Origin: Psychrobacter celer
GTDB lineage: Bacteria > Pseudomonadota > Gammaproteobacteria > Pseudomonadales > Moraxellaceae
Direction: 5' to 3'
Assembly: GCF_016107555.1 (NCBI RefSeq)
Contig: NZ_JABASU010000001.1
Location: 124,001-188,000, forward strand
DNA length: 64,000 nucleotides
Positions 17,555 through 24,768 of the stretch are shown one piece after another (position 1 is the first letter of the stretch; every line of letters begins with the position of its first letter). The notes beneath the pieces are model-generated. The model saw only the letters and a program-made list of their open reading frames with translations. It was not told where the DNA came from and ran no database searches. Both the position numbers and the translations under genes were made by a program.

Positions 17555-17887
17555 CTAGTCGTCTAGCAAATCCATGCGTTTGGCCGCTTCGTAGATACCG
17601 GTTGAGCGGTTACCCGTACGGCAAAAGATCAGCATGGGCTGCTCAGCTTGATTAAAAAAATCTGCGAATTCTTCGACGTGGTGTTGGCTGAGCTCACTAC
17701 CGGCAAAAGACACTTCTTTGTAAGCCAAGCCTGCCTCGGTCGCTGCCGCTTCAATCTCTGCGCTGGTTGGCTGTCCTGGCTCTTCGCCATCAGGGCGGTT
17801 ATTGATGATGGTTTTAAAGCCATTTTCGGCGAGCATAGGGACTTGGTCAGGGGTGATTTGCCCTGTGATACGAACTTGATGACTCAT
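17555..17887 (-). CDS. DUF442 / TIGR01244 sulfur-transferase-like protein, copy 1
   Basis: 110 residues from the ATG at 17887; the open frame continues upstream but the family begins here (MSHQVRITGQITPDQ). The phosphatase/rhodanese-like active loop is CRTGNRS at residues 89-95 with RPDGE at 31-35. In several bacteria this domain is fused to the persulfide dioxygenase Blh; here it is free-standing and encoded in the same region as a separate dioxygenase. It probably handles persulfide sulfur in the cytoplasm. It is the last gene of the run that starts with the BigR-like regulator. Confidence 0.85.
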   Translation of the reverse strand: MSHQVRITGQITPDQVPMLAENGFKTIINNRPDGEEPGQPTSAEIEAAATEAGLAYKEVSFAGSELSQHHVEEFADFFNQAEQPMLIFCRTGNRSTGIYEAAKRMDLLDD

Positions 17888-18000
17888 AAATCTTCCTACT
17901 TTTAGTTGTATGGGCTGGTTTTTGCGCCAGCATTTTACGTGTATAGAGCTGTTGGGCTCTATCATGGCTTATCAGCCAAAAATCAGAGATGGCTGTTTGT

Positions 18001-18024
18001 AGCTTATAGCTTATAGCTTATAGC
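18001..18024. repeat. 7-bp tandem repeat
   Basis: AGCTTAT occurs three times in a row followed by AGC, between the two DUF442 genes. Copy number could vary between strains. Confidence 0.8.
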
Positions 18025-18093
18025 GTGCATTCATAAAGCCATACAGTCATAGAGCGCAGAGCAAATACCCCAGCGGCACTTGGCTATATAGGC

Positions 18094-18420
18094 TTACAAC
18101 AAACCCTGCATCAAGGCACTTTGATACAAGAGCTTGGCGCGCGCTCCAGTACCACAAAACATCAAGATGGGTTTGGGCAGCGCGTGATAAAGGGCGGCAA
18201 ACTGCTCGACGGTCAGCATACTCAAACGCTCATCATCAAAAGGCAGGTGCTGATAGCTTAGGTTTGCCTGCTCGGTGGCATCGGCAAACTCGTCACTACT
18301 GGGCTGTGACTCCACTTCTGCATCAGGGCGGATGTTGAGCACAGAGCGATAGCCCAGCTCGGCAAGTTTGATACACTGGCTGGGATGAATTTGCTTATAA
18401 ATCGTTATGTCATCGGTCAT
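18094..18420 (-). CDS. DUF442-like protein, copy 2
   Basis: A 108-residue paralogue of the neighbouring DUF442 protein. Both share the layout of an N-terminal IHPSQ/ITPDQ turn, NIRPDAE (about residues 29-35) and an active loop at the same position: CGTGAR begins at Cys89, compared with CRTGNR in copy 1. The CRTG arginine is replaced by glycine, so catalysis or substrate may differ. The ribosome site is weak. A structured leader lies upstream at 18451-18524. Confidence 0.78.
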   Translation of the reverse strand: MTDDITIYKQIHPSQCIKLAELGYRSVLNIRPDAEVESQPSSDEFADATEQANLSYQHLPFDDERLSMLTVEQFAALYHALPKPILMFCGTGARAKLLYQSALMQGLL

Positions 18421-18450
18421 AAATAGTTTTGATTAAATATGTGAAAAATG

Positions 18451-18524
18451 GGATAGGGCAGTCGGTCTGTCATAAGACGGCAAAGCGTCAGGCACCCTCC
18501 GTGAGCGGGAGATGACAGCCTACC
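18451..18524 (-). ncRNA. Candidate structured leader RNA before DUF442 copy 2
   Basis: Read on the minus strand, a perfect seven-pair helix CTGTCAT / ATGACAG (18512-18518 with 18467-18473) encloses two small hairpins, CTCC / GGAG (18508-18511 with 18497-18500) and GACG / CGTC (18486-18489 with 18476-18479). Outside, GGTAGG and CCTATCC add a bulged outer helix. This multibranch layout lies 30 bases before the DUF442 start codon. I recognise no known riboswitch class. Folding was by eye only. Confidence 0.35.
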
Positions 18525-18625
18525 ATTTTAATTTATTTGTCTATACAAAAAACAGCCTGCTTTATATCCTATCATAACGATATTTTATTGCCAGTGACAC
18601 CAGTGATTGATGCGATGTCGTAAAA

Positions 18626-18656
18626 AAAAAGCGGCAAACAGCAGCTTGCAACTATA
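18626..18656 (-). terminator. Possible weak terminator after SulP gene
   Basis: On the minus strand, GCAA/TTTGC forms a short stem close to a run of eight T. The stem is only about five pairs, so the call is tentative; read-through into the DUF442 genes is likely. Confidence 0.3.
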
Positions 18657-18679
18657 AAATCATACATACCAGCCGCCTG

Positions 18680-20389
18680 CTAGCGCGCTGTCAACGCGTT
18701 GACAGCGTCTAGTGTACTGAGATAGACCTGCCCTGATAGCTCGGTGATGAGCGGTGTATGGCCGATGACATCCATGACAGGCCCCTTTACAAAGCTAAAG
18801 TGCAGACGTTTATGTTGTTGTGCCAGCTCTTTGTTGAGCGTACTGAGCATCTCTTGGGCGGTCAGGTCGATATGATTGACAGCAGACATGATTAAGATAA
18901 GCTCGCGCGCCTCAGGGTATTGTTGTAATGCCTTTAAAATGCGCAGGTGCACCGATTCGCTGTTGCCAAAAAACAAGCTTTCATCGATACGCAGTAGCAA
19001 CAAATTATCAAAAGTCACCACATCATGACGATTGATATTGCGAAAGTGACCAGTGCCGCCCAACTGACCGACGATCGCCACGTGCGGCTTACTTGATTGC
19101 CAGATAAGGCTGGCAAAAGACACCATCAGACCGATGACCAGTCCTGTATTTAGGCCAAATATCAGTACGCCTGCAAACGCTGCAATAAAGCTAGCGGCAT
19201 CCAAACGATCTCGCTGCCACGCCGACTTTAGGGTATCGATATCGATAAGCCCAATGATAGAGGCCATGATGGTCGCTCCTAGCAGCGCATAAGGTAGCGG
19301 CGCGAGTGCATTACCAAAAGCGATCAGCGCGGCGATCATCACCACCACAGTGACGAGGCTGGCCATTGGCGTTTTGGCCCCTGAGTCGACGTTGATGGCG
19401 GTACGCGAAAACCCGCCAGCGACCGCAAAGCTCTGAAACAGACCGCCAGATAAGTTGGCCAGCCCAAGACCAGTTAGCTCACGGTTGGCATCGAAACGCT
19501 CACCGCGCAAGCGTGCATAAGTGCTCGCCACAGAGCTACTGGACACAAAGACAATCAGTGCCATCAGCCCTGCAGTGGGCAAAAGCTTGAGCGCTTCTTG
19601 CACATCGGGCAGATGCGGTAGTGTGAAGCTTGGCAGCCCTTGCGGAATACTGCCGATGGTCGCAACCCCCAGCGCGCCCCAATGCAGCGCCATACTCAGT
19701 ATGATCGCCACACCGAGCAAAATCAGGGGAAATAAGCGCTCGGTCCATTTAGCCGATGACGCTGACAGCCACGTACGCCAGACCCACTTGCTGGCATAGC
19801 GGTTCGCTACCAAAAGAGCGAAGGCGATGACACCGATAAGCAAGGTCAGAGGATGCAGCTGGCGCACGTACATCTGCAGGCTAGAGAGATAGCCAATCAA
19901 GCTACTACCCGCCACTGGAATAGCGGTCAAATACTTCAGCTGACTGACAAAAATAAGCACCGCTGCACCGCTGACAAAGCCTGCCGAGACCCCGCGGCTG
20001 ATGAACTGCATGATCCAGCCGAGCTTGAGACGTCCGGCTACCCAGAGCAGCGCTCCTACCATAAACGCCAATAGGCTCGCCATCAAGGCGTACTGCTCAG
20101 CGCCTTTATCGGCATAGGGCAGTAAGCTACTTGCCGTCATAATAGCCGTGATGGCGACAGGACCGACCGCTTGGACATTGCTCGAGCCCAGCCAAGCATA
20201 GACAATGACTGGCACAATCGCCGCATATAGGCCATACACAGGTGGTAATCCTGCCAATACTGCGTAGCCGAGGCTCTGCGGAATGACAAGCACGCCCACG
20301 ACCAATCCGGCGATGACGTCAGTTGGCAAGGTGGCTAGCTGGTATTGGCGTAGCCACGTGGGAGTCAGGCGAGCAGCGATAGAAGACAT
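18680..20389 (-). CDS. SulP-family anion permease with STAS domain
   Basis: A 569-residue inner-membrane transporter. The SulP entry signature is seen as VLVIPQSLGYAVLAGLPPVY (residues 33-52), with 10 or more hydrophobic segments up to about residue 420, and GGFSRTAINVDSGAKTP (about residues 326-342) as the second family block. The C-terminal 120 residues form a STAS domain (LILIMSAVNHIDLTAQEMLS in part). SulP proteins carry sulfate, bicarbonate or related anions. Cotranscription with a BigR-like repressor and persulfide genes suggests export or uptake of an oxidised sulfur anion such as sulfite, thiosulfate or sulfate; this is inferred from context. Confidence 0.88.
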   Translation of the reverse strand: MSSIAARLTPTWLRQYQLATLPTDVIAGLVVGVLVIPQSLGYAVLAGLPPVYGLYAAIVPVIVYAWLGSSNVQAVGPVAITAIMTASSLLPYADKGAEQYALMASLLAFMVGALLWVAGRLKLGWIMQFISRGVSAGFVSGAAVLIFVSQLKYLTAIPVAGSSLIGYLSSLQMYVRQLHPLTLLIGVIAFALLVANRYASKWVWRTWLSASSAKWTERLFPLILLGVAIILSMALHWGALGVATIGSIPQGLPSFTLPHLPDVQEALKLLPTAGLMALIVFVSSSSVASTYARLRGERFDANRELTGLGLANLSGGLFQSFAVAGGFSRTAINVDSGAKTPMASLVTVVVMIAALIAFGNALAPLPYALLGATIMASIIGLIDIDTLKSAWQRDRLDAASFIAAFAGVLIFGLNTGLVIGLMVSFASLIWQSSKPHVAIVGQLGGTGHFRNINRHDVVTFDNLLLLRIDESLFFGNSESVHLRILKALQQYPEARELILIMSAVNHIDLTAQEMLSTLNKELAQQHKRLHFSFVKGPVMDVIGHTPLITELSGQVYLSTLDAVNALTAR

Positions 20390-20491
20390 ATCAGTACATC
20401 ATCTTAAAAAATATTTCGACAACAAAAAATAGCAGCGCCATCAAGTGATAGTGGCCGTCCGCGTCTGTGAACGGCTATCGACTGGCTGTGG

Positions 20492-20881
20492 CTAGTCGGT
20501 TTTGGCACAAAAACGTTGGTACAGCAGATTTAAGACCGCCAGCGCATCCTCACTTGCGATACGATAGTAGATCTGTTTGCCTTCGCGGCGGGTCGTGACC
20601 AGCTCATCTTTGCGCAAGATACCGAGTTGCTGCGACAAGCTGGGCTGTCCAACGCCGACCAAACCTTCAAGCTCACTGACGCAGTATTCACCTTGGGTGA
20701 GCTGACACAGCAGCAGCAAGCGATCAGGGTGCGAGAGCGACTTTAATAGTTGGCTGGCTTGCATAGAGGCTTGTTGCATCTGCTTGGCAAGATCGGTAGG
20801 GACAAAGTCTGCTGGATATGTGGATGCATCCTCATTCGTACTCTGAATGGATGCACTCGATGCTGAAGTAGAAGTAGTCAG
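20492..20881 (-). CDS. BigR/SqrR-like ArsR-family persulfide-responsive repressor
   Basis: A winged-helix ArsR-family repressor. The frame is open from a TTG at 20905; AAGGAG at 20888-20893 best serves a CTG at 20881, giving 129 residues. Recognition-helix region GVGQPSLSQQLGILR and wing VTTRREGKQIYYRI are clear. In numbering from the TTG, Cys67 (LLLLCQLTQGEY) and Cys133 (YQRFC) are 66 residues apart, the same spacing as the sulfide-sensing Cys42/Cys108 of BigR and Cys41/Cys107 of SqrR. An extra Cys75 is present. It should repress the persulfide genes until the cysteines form a polysulfide bridge. A MITE-like element ends 18 bases upstream of the TTG. Confidence 0.8.
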   Translation of the reverse strand: MTTSTSASSASIQSTNEDASTYPADFVPTDLAKQMQQASMQASQLLKSLSHPDRLLLLCQLTQGEYCVSELEGLVGVGQPSLSQQLGILRKDELVTTRREGKQIYYRIASEDALAVLNLLYQRFCAKTD

Positions 20882-20907
20882 AGTGAGCTCCTTATAAAGT
20901 AGCAATA

Positions 20908-20913
20908 ATTATC
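20908..20913 (-). promoter_or_regulatory. Candidate -10 element of the BigR-like gene
   Basis: GATAAT on the minus strand, five of six matches to TATAAT, ten bases from the MITE border. The matching -35 position falls inside the MITE terminal repeat (around TTCAAC). Confidence 0.35.
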
Positions 20914-20923
20914 TCGGTGACAT

Positions 20924-21192
20924 TAGGGCGTGTTGAACATTCGACCATGGCACTGACAGCGACTATTTTTTAGGCGATTCGATGTTAAAAATAATAAGTT
21001 TAGTCATTCTAAGCGCTTATTTTTAACGATGAAGCGGCAAAAAAGAGTCCTGTCCCTGCGGGCTGATGCTAAAATTGCCCCATACTGCGTTACAAATCTC
21101 GCTAAGGCATCTGCATTATCGTCGCTTTGTGCCTTGTCTGGAACAATTTTAGCGATCAGCAGTGCCTATTTACGAATGTTCAACACGCCCTA
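20924..21192. mobile_element. 269-bp MITE-like element with 20-bp perfect inverted ends
   Basis: The left end TAGGGCGTGTTGAACATTCG (20924-20943) is repeated exactly inverted at 21173-21192. The inside has no open frame of note and contains an 11-bp inverted repeat (GTTAAAAATAA at 20984-20994 and its complement at 21017-21027). It resembles a non-autonomous transposon derivative. It sits in the control region between the BigR-like repressor and the persulfide dioxygenase gene. A single related end occurs at 41331-41350. Confidence 0.85.
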
Positions 21193-21261
21193 ATAAATAT
21201 ATGGTTAATTATCAATGATATCATCAATGATAGCAAGTTATCGTTAATTACATTATATAAA

Positions 21262-21290
21262 TTGATAAAATGTATAGGAGTTGCTATATT
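21262..21290 (+). promoter_or_regulatory. Promoter of persulfide dioxygenase gene
   Basis: -35 TTGATA (21262-21267), 17-base spacer, -10 TATATT (21285-21290). It lies between the MITE and the gene. The AT-rich, partly dyad-symmetric stretch at about 21200-21260 (TTATCAATGATATCATCAAT) could hold the repressor operator. Confidence 0.6.
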
Positions 21291-21380
21291 AACACTATAA
21301 ATGAGTCGGCAACTGAGTAAATATTATATACGACTCGATATCATACTTAACTATTATTTATAGGTTAAAAATATTTATAG

Positions 21381-22277
21381 ATGAAACATTCTGATAGCGA
21401 GGCTGCCATGCAAGTTCATTCTTTCTTACATAGCGATACTGAGACCTATACGCACGTACTGGCCGATGTCCAACACAAGTTATGTGCCATCATCGATCCC
21501 GTATTAGATTTTGATGCCAAGTCTGGTCACACCGCTACCAGTAGCGTCGATGAGATCATCGCCTTTGTCCGCGAGCAGGGCTGGGAGCTGGTGTATATCA
21601 TCGAAACCCACGCCCACGCCGATCATATATCTGCGGCTATCCATGTCAAAGAAACACTCGGCGGGCAGCTCGTCATCGGTCAGCACATCACAGAAGTGCA
21701 AAAAATATTTAAGCAAATTTTTAACTTTGACATGAGTTTTCGTACCGATGCCAGTCAGTTCGACATTTTGACAGACGACGGCGATACCTTAGCGCTTGGT
21801 GAGATCACCATCACAGCGATGTATGTGCCAGGTCATACGCGTGCAGATATGGCCTATCTAGCAGCCGATGCCGAAAAAACCGTGGTGTTTGTCGGAGACA
21901 CGTTGTTTGCCCCCGATGTCGGCACGGCGCGTTGTGACTTCCCAGGTGGTGATGCCAAGATTCTGTATCACTCTATCCAAAAGTTGCTGGCGCTTCCCGA
22001 AGATACCATCATGTATCTGTGTCATGACTATCCGAGCAAAGGACGCAAACACTGCCCCACGACCACGGTTGCCGCCCAAAAAATGGGCAATATTCATGTC
22101 AAAGACGGTATCAACGAGGCAGAGTTTGTGCAGATGCGTGAGCGGCGTGATGCCACGCTTTCGATGCCGCGTCTGATTATTCCGGCTGTACAGGTCAATA
22201 TCGATGCAGGGAATTTTCCGCAACCAGAAGCCAATGGCATCCGTTATCTTAAAGTACCCATCAATGCGCTGGGATAA
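21381..22277 (+). CDS. Metallo-beta-lactamase-fold persulfide dioxygenase (Blh/ETHE1-like)
   Basis: 298 residues from 21381; an ATG at 21408 would give 289. The metal motif is THAHADH at residues 77-83, with His152 (PGHTRADM), Asp173 (VGDTLFAPDVGTARCDF in part) and His215 (YLCHDYP) completing the site. Retention of the GTARCDF-type segment and LCHDYPS fits persulfide dioxygenases, which oxidise glutathione persulfide to sulfite with a mononuclear iron. Unlike fused Blh proteins it has no DUF442 domain. It is divergent from the BigR-like repressor and followed by trxC. Confidence 0.88.
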   Translation: MKHSDSEAAMQVHSFLHSDTETYTHVLADVQHKLCAIIDPVLDFDAKSGHTATSSVDEIIAFVREQGWELVYIIETHAHADHISAAIHVKETLGGQLVIGQHITEVQKIFKQIFNFDMSFRTDASQFDILTDDGDTLALGEITITAMYVPGHTRADMAYLAADAEKTVVFVGDTLFAPDVGTARCDFPGGDAKILYHSIQKLLALPEDTIMYLCHDYPSKGRKHCPTTTVAAQKMGNIHVKDGINEAEFVQMRERRDATLSMPRLIIPAVQVNIDAGNFPQPEANGIRYLKVPINALG

Positions 22278-22359
22278 TGGCAGCATGTAAAGTTATGCTA
22301 TATTTAAAAGTAGCAAACACATACGCCGCAAAAATCGTAAGGGCTAAAAAAGGAGTCTG

Positions 22360-22806
22360 ATGATGAATGAACAAAATCTGCATCTGGTCTGCCCGCACTG
22401 CCAAGCGACCAACCGTATACCAGCAGCGCGGCTGACTGCTGCGCCAAACTGTGGTAGCTGCCGTCAGCCATTATTGACAGGCAGCGCGCATGAGCTGAGC
22501 GCACAAACCGTCAATAAAGTCATTCAAAAAAATGAGGTATTGACCATCGTGGATTTTTGGGCGAGCTGGTGTCAACCGTGCCTGATGATGGCGCCGCAGT
22601 TTAAAGAGGCTGCCAGTCAATTGCCACAAGTAGTCTTTGCCAAATTGCAAACCGATAAGTACGAACAAGCCGCCGCGCCTTATCGTATACGCAGCTTACC
22701 GACGATGGTAGCCTTTAGAGGCGGTAAAGAGATTGCGCGGCAGTCAGGCGCGCTACCCAGCCAGCAAATCGTGCAGTGGGTACAAAGCCTACAATTGCAA
22801 TCATAA
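22360..22806 (+). CDS. trxC: Thioredoxin 2 with WCQPC active site
   Basis: 148 residues. The N-terminal zinc ribbon has Cys11, Cys14, Cys31 and Cys34 (CPHC, CGSC), diagnostic of thioredoxin 2. The thioredoxin fold follows with the active site WASWCQPCLMMAP at residues 68-80 (Cys71, Cys74). The usual WCGPC glycine is replaced by glutamine, which could shift the redox potential. AAAAAGGAG precedes two adjacent ATGs (22360 and 22363); the second is equally likely. It lies 82 bases after the persulfide dioxygenase gene and is followed by a MITE. Confidence 0.88.
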   Translation: MMNEQNLHLVCPHCQATNRIPAARLTAAPNCGSCRQPLLTGSAHELSAQTVNKVIQKNEVLTIVDFWASWCQPCLMMAPQFKEAASQLPQVVFAKLQTDKYEQAAAPYRIRSLPTMVAFRGGKEIARQSGALPSQQIVQWVQSLQLQS

Positions 22807-22810
22807 TCAC

Positions 22811-22973
22811 TAGGGTGTGTCCTCATTTTAAAAATGGCGATAAAAATGAGATAAATCGCCGTCAACAAGGAAAATAGCGCAGATAATATTGAGATATTAG
22901 TCAGCTATTTGACACGGTTTGGCCAGATTTAGCCCATTTAGATGGCTATCGATTGAATTGAGGACACACCCTA
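22811..22973. mobile_element. 163-bp MITE-like repeat, copy A
   Basis: Ends TAGGGTGTGTCCTCA (22811-22825) and its exact inverse (22959-22973). The interior includes CTCATTTT ... AAAATGAG and matches copy B (59599-59772) closely over nearly its whole length, including ACAAGGAAAATAGCGCAGAT. No coding content. Confidence 0.9.
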
Positions 22974-22985
22974 GATATCCTCATC

Positions 22986-23022
22986 AAAAAAGCCAATACG
23001 TTGATCGCGTATTGGCTTTTTT
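22986..23022. terminator. Bidirectional terminator between trxC and lipoprotein gene
   Basis: Stem AGCCAATACG / CGTATTGGCT with A-run and T-run on either side. It serves converging transcripts from trxC and the minus-strand lipoprotein gene. Confidence 0.88.
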
Positions 23023-23085
23023 ATGGTCGTATGAGCAACGATGGTATTTGATCGATTTGACCTCTATCAACTCACCATAGTTTGT

Positions 23086-23487
23086 TTATTCGCCATATAT
23101 CTTGATGCCATTGGCAAAGCTGCAGCGCTGGATGCGTGCGGACTGAACAACGGCATCACGCTCGCCGTAGAGCCGTGATAGCTTGGCATCGCGGGCTTTG
23201 GTATTGTTGCTTTTTCCCAGGCCAAAACTGATATTGGGTGAGATACCCCAGCGGCCCGCTGAGACGCCGACCCCCACGCCAGAGGCAGCGATGGTCGACT
23301 GCTGATTGCGCGCAGTCTCGACATAACGATTGATACGGTTGTACTCTTGGCTCAGCGCTTGGCAGTCATAGTTTTGGTAGGTGCTGGGCGGCACATACTG
23401 CGGAGTGATATTGCCAGTCGAGGCGCAGCCTGCAAGCGCAAAAATGCCTGCTGAGGCCAGTAATGTCGCGGAAAAGAGAGTTTTCAT
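23086..23487 (-). CDS. Small lipoprotein, function unknown
   Basis: 133 residues from the ATG at 23487; the frame is open further upstream but the signal peptide begins here. Lipobox LAGC gives Cys20. A short coiled-coil-like part (CQALSQEYNRINRYVETARN) is followed by a glycine/valine-rich stretch (GVGVGVSAGRWG) and a second helical part (LSRLYGERDAVVQSARIQRC). Two cysteines, one near each helix, could pair in the periplasm. I do not recognise a named family. Confidence 0.75.
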   Translation of the reverse strand: MKTLFSATLLASAGIFALAGCASTGNITPQYVPPSTYQNYDCQALSQEYNRINRYVETARNQQSTIAASGVGVGVSAGRWGISPNISFGLGKSNNTKARDAKLSRLYGERDAVVQSARIQRCSFANGIKIYGE

Positions 23488-23702
23488 AGTGGCTCCATAA
23501 GGCACGATGGGGGGGTGTATAAACAGCAAGATCTGTGATAAACGCCGTTGTTTATATTTAAGATAGCAAAAATAAACAGATTAAGATATTGAAAAATATG
23601 TCATTTATGAAATATGCCAGCTATAGTCAGTTGCAAACAAAACTGTCATAAGTTCCAAAGCGCTACTGGGATGAATTTTGCGCAGCCTCCGTAAACAGCG
23701 GC

Positions 23703-24062
23703 TTAAAATAAGTTTGCTGGTTTGACCACAGCAAGTATCACGATACCTGCATAGGCGATCGCCGAGATCAAAATCCCCGTTTTCCTTTGGGCGGGCGTTG
23801 CATGGTTGTTAAAGGCTTTTATGCTGGCACTGATGGCAGCGATTAACAAAATAATCTTGGCAAACACCCACTGTACAGGAGCGTTGGCACTCATTAGCTG
23901 CATCAACATGATGGCACCTGAGCCGATGACAAGCGCATAAATGATGTGCGTGGCTATCTTCACCGCCTTTGGAGCGCGTCTATTGGCACTCAATACCAGA
24001 TAGCTTTGATATAAAAACAGAACGATGGTCAGGACGGCCATCAGCATATGTAAGTGTTTCAT
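23703..24062 (-). CDS. SirB-family membrane protein
   Basis: 119 residues from the ATG at 24062. Four hydrophobic segments are visible (about residues 3-21, 36-53, 60-77 and 95-113), with the motif MKHLHMLMAVLTIVLFLYQS at the start, typical of SirB2-like proteins. It is an inner-membrane protein of unknown activity. Confidence 0.75.
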   Translation of the reverse strand: MKHLHMLMAVLTIVLFLYQSYLVLSANRRAPKAVKIATHIIYALVIGSGAIMLMQLMSANAPVQWVFAKIILLIAAISASIKAFNNHATPAQRKTGILISAIAYAGIVILAVVKPANLF

Positions 24063-24165
24063 TAAATATCCTTCCCTTTGAGGTGATCCAATCACGCAGC
24101 GCTACCGTCACAATGTTCATACGACGCGCAGTCATGGTTGATTATTCTGTTATTCTGTCGATGGC

Positions 24166-24486
24166 TTAGCTGTTTTGACCAGCACACAAGGGGCTGTCTG
24201 GGCTTTGCCCTTGCCATTCTGTTGGCGTATAGGCATGTATGGCTAAGGCATGCACCGAGCCACCTTGCGAGGTCAGTAGGGGCGCGACCAAGCCATAAAC
24301 CAGTTGATGGCGAGCGACCAAACGCTTGCCCTCAAAGGCATCGCTTACGATAGTGAGTTTAAAATGACTTTCTTTGCCATCAAAGTAGCCTGCATGATTC
24401 ATCGATTCGTTAATCAGCTCGATATGCTGCGGCTGCAAGCTCTGTAGCTCAGCATAGAGGGCATCAGCGGTAGGCGTGGTATTCAT
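24166..24486 (-). CDS. BolA-family protein
   Basis: 106 residues from the ATG at 24486, chosen because AAAGGA lies eight bases upstream; an ATG three codons earlier abuts that site. The BolA core is HIELINESMNHAGYFDGKES in part and HFKLTIVSDAFEGKRLVARH in part, with the HALAIHAYT block near residue 85. BolA proteins bind monothiol glutaredoxin and handle iron-sulfur clusters or bind DNA. The conserved cluster-ligand histidines appear kept. No glutaredoxin gene is adjacent. Confidence 0.9.
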   Translation of the reverse strand: MNTTPTADALYAELQSLQPQHIELINESMNHAGYFDGKESHFKLTIVSDAFEGKRLVARHQLVYGLVAPLLTSQGGSVHALAIHAYTPTEWQGQSPDSPLCAGQNS

Positions 24487-24697
24487 AGATAGCATCCTTT
24501 TACGCGATATGGTTTGATAAGGTAGTATTTGATAAAGCGTTATTTAATAAAGTGGTGTTTGATGAGATATGGGCATCAATGGCGTACTAGTGTCTTGCGG
24601 CGATGCATGAGGCTATTATAGCAGACGCCGATTGTAGCAGACACTGATACGCAAGCCTTATCATTCAGCAGACAATGGAATATGGCCACTTTTATAA

Positions 24698-24735
24698 AAA
24701 AAGCAGAATACAAACCGTGGTCTGTACTCTGCTTG
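24698..24735 (-). terminator. Terminator after M48 lipoprotein gene
   Basis: On the minus strand, AAGCAGAGTACAGACC pairs with a near-perfect complement and is followed by TTTTTTT. Confidence 0.85.
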
Positions 24736-24768
24736 ACAGTCAATCTAATCAGTCATGCTAAATGATGA

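Noticed and set aside
18451..18524. Signal recognition particle RNA or attC site
   Set aside because: It contains GTCAGG-like bases but lacks the conserved GGAAGCAGC loop and the attC GTTRRRY ends.
20924..21192. Coding gene inside the 269-bp element
   Set aside because: No frame longer than a few dozen codons and none with transposase features.
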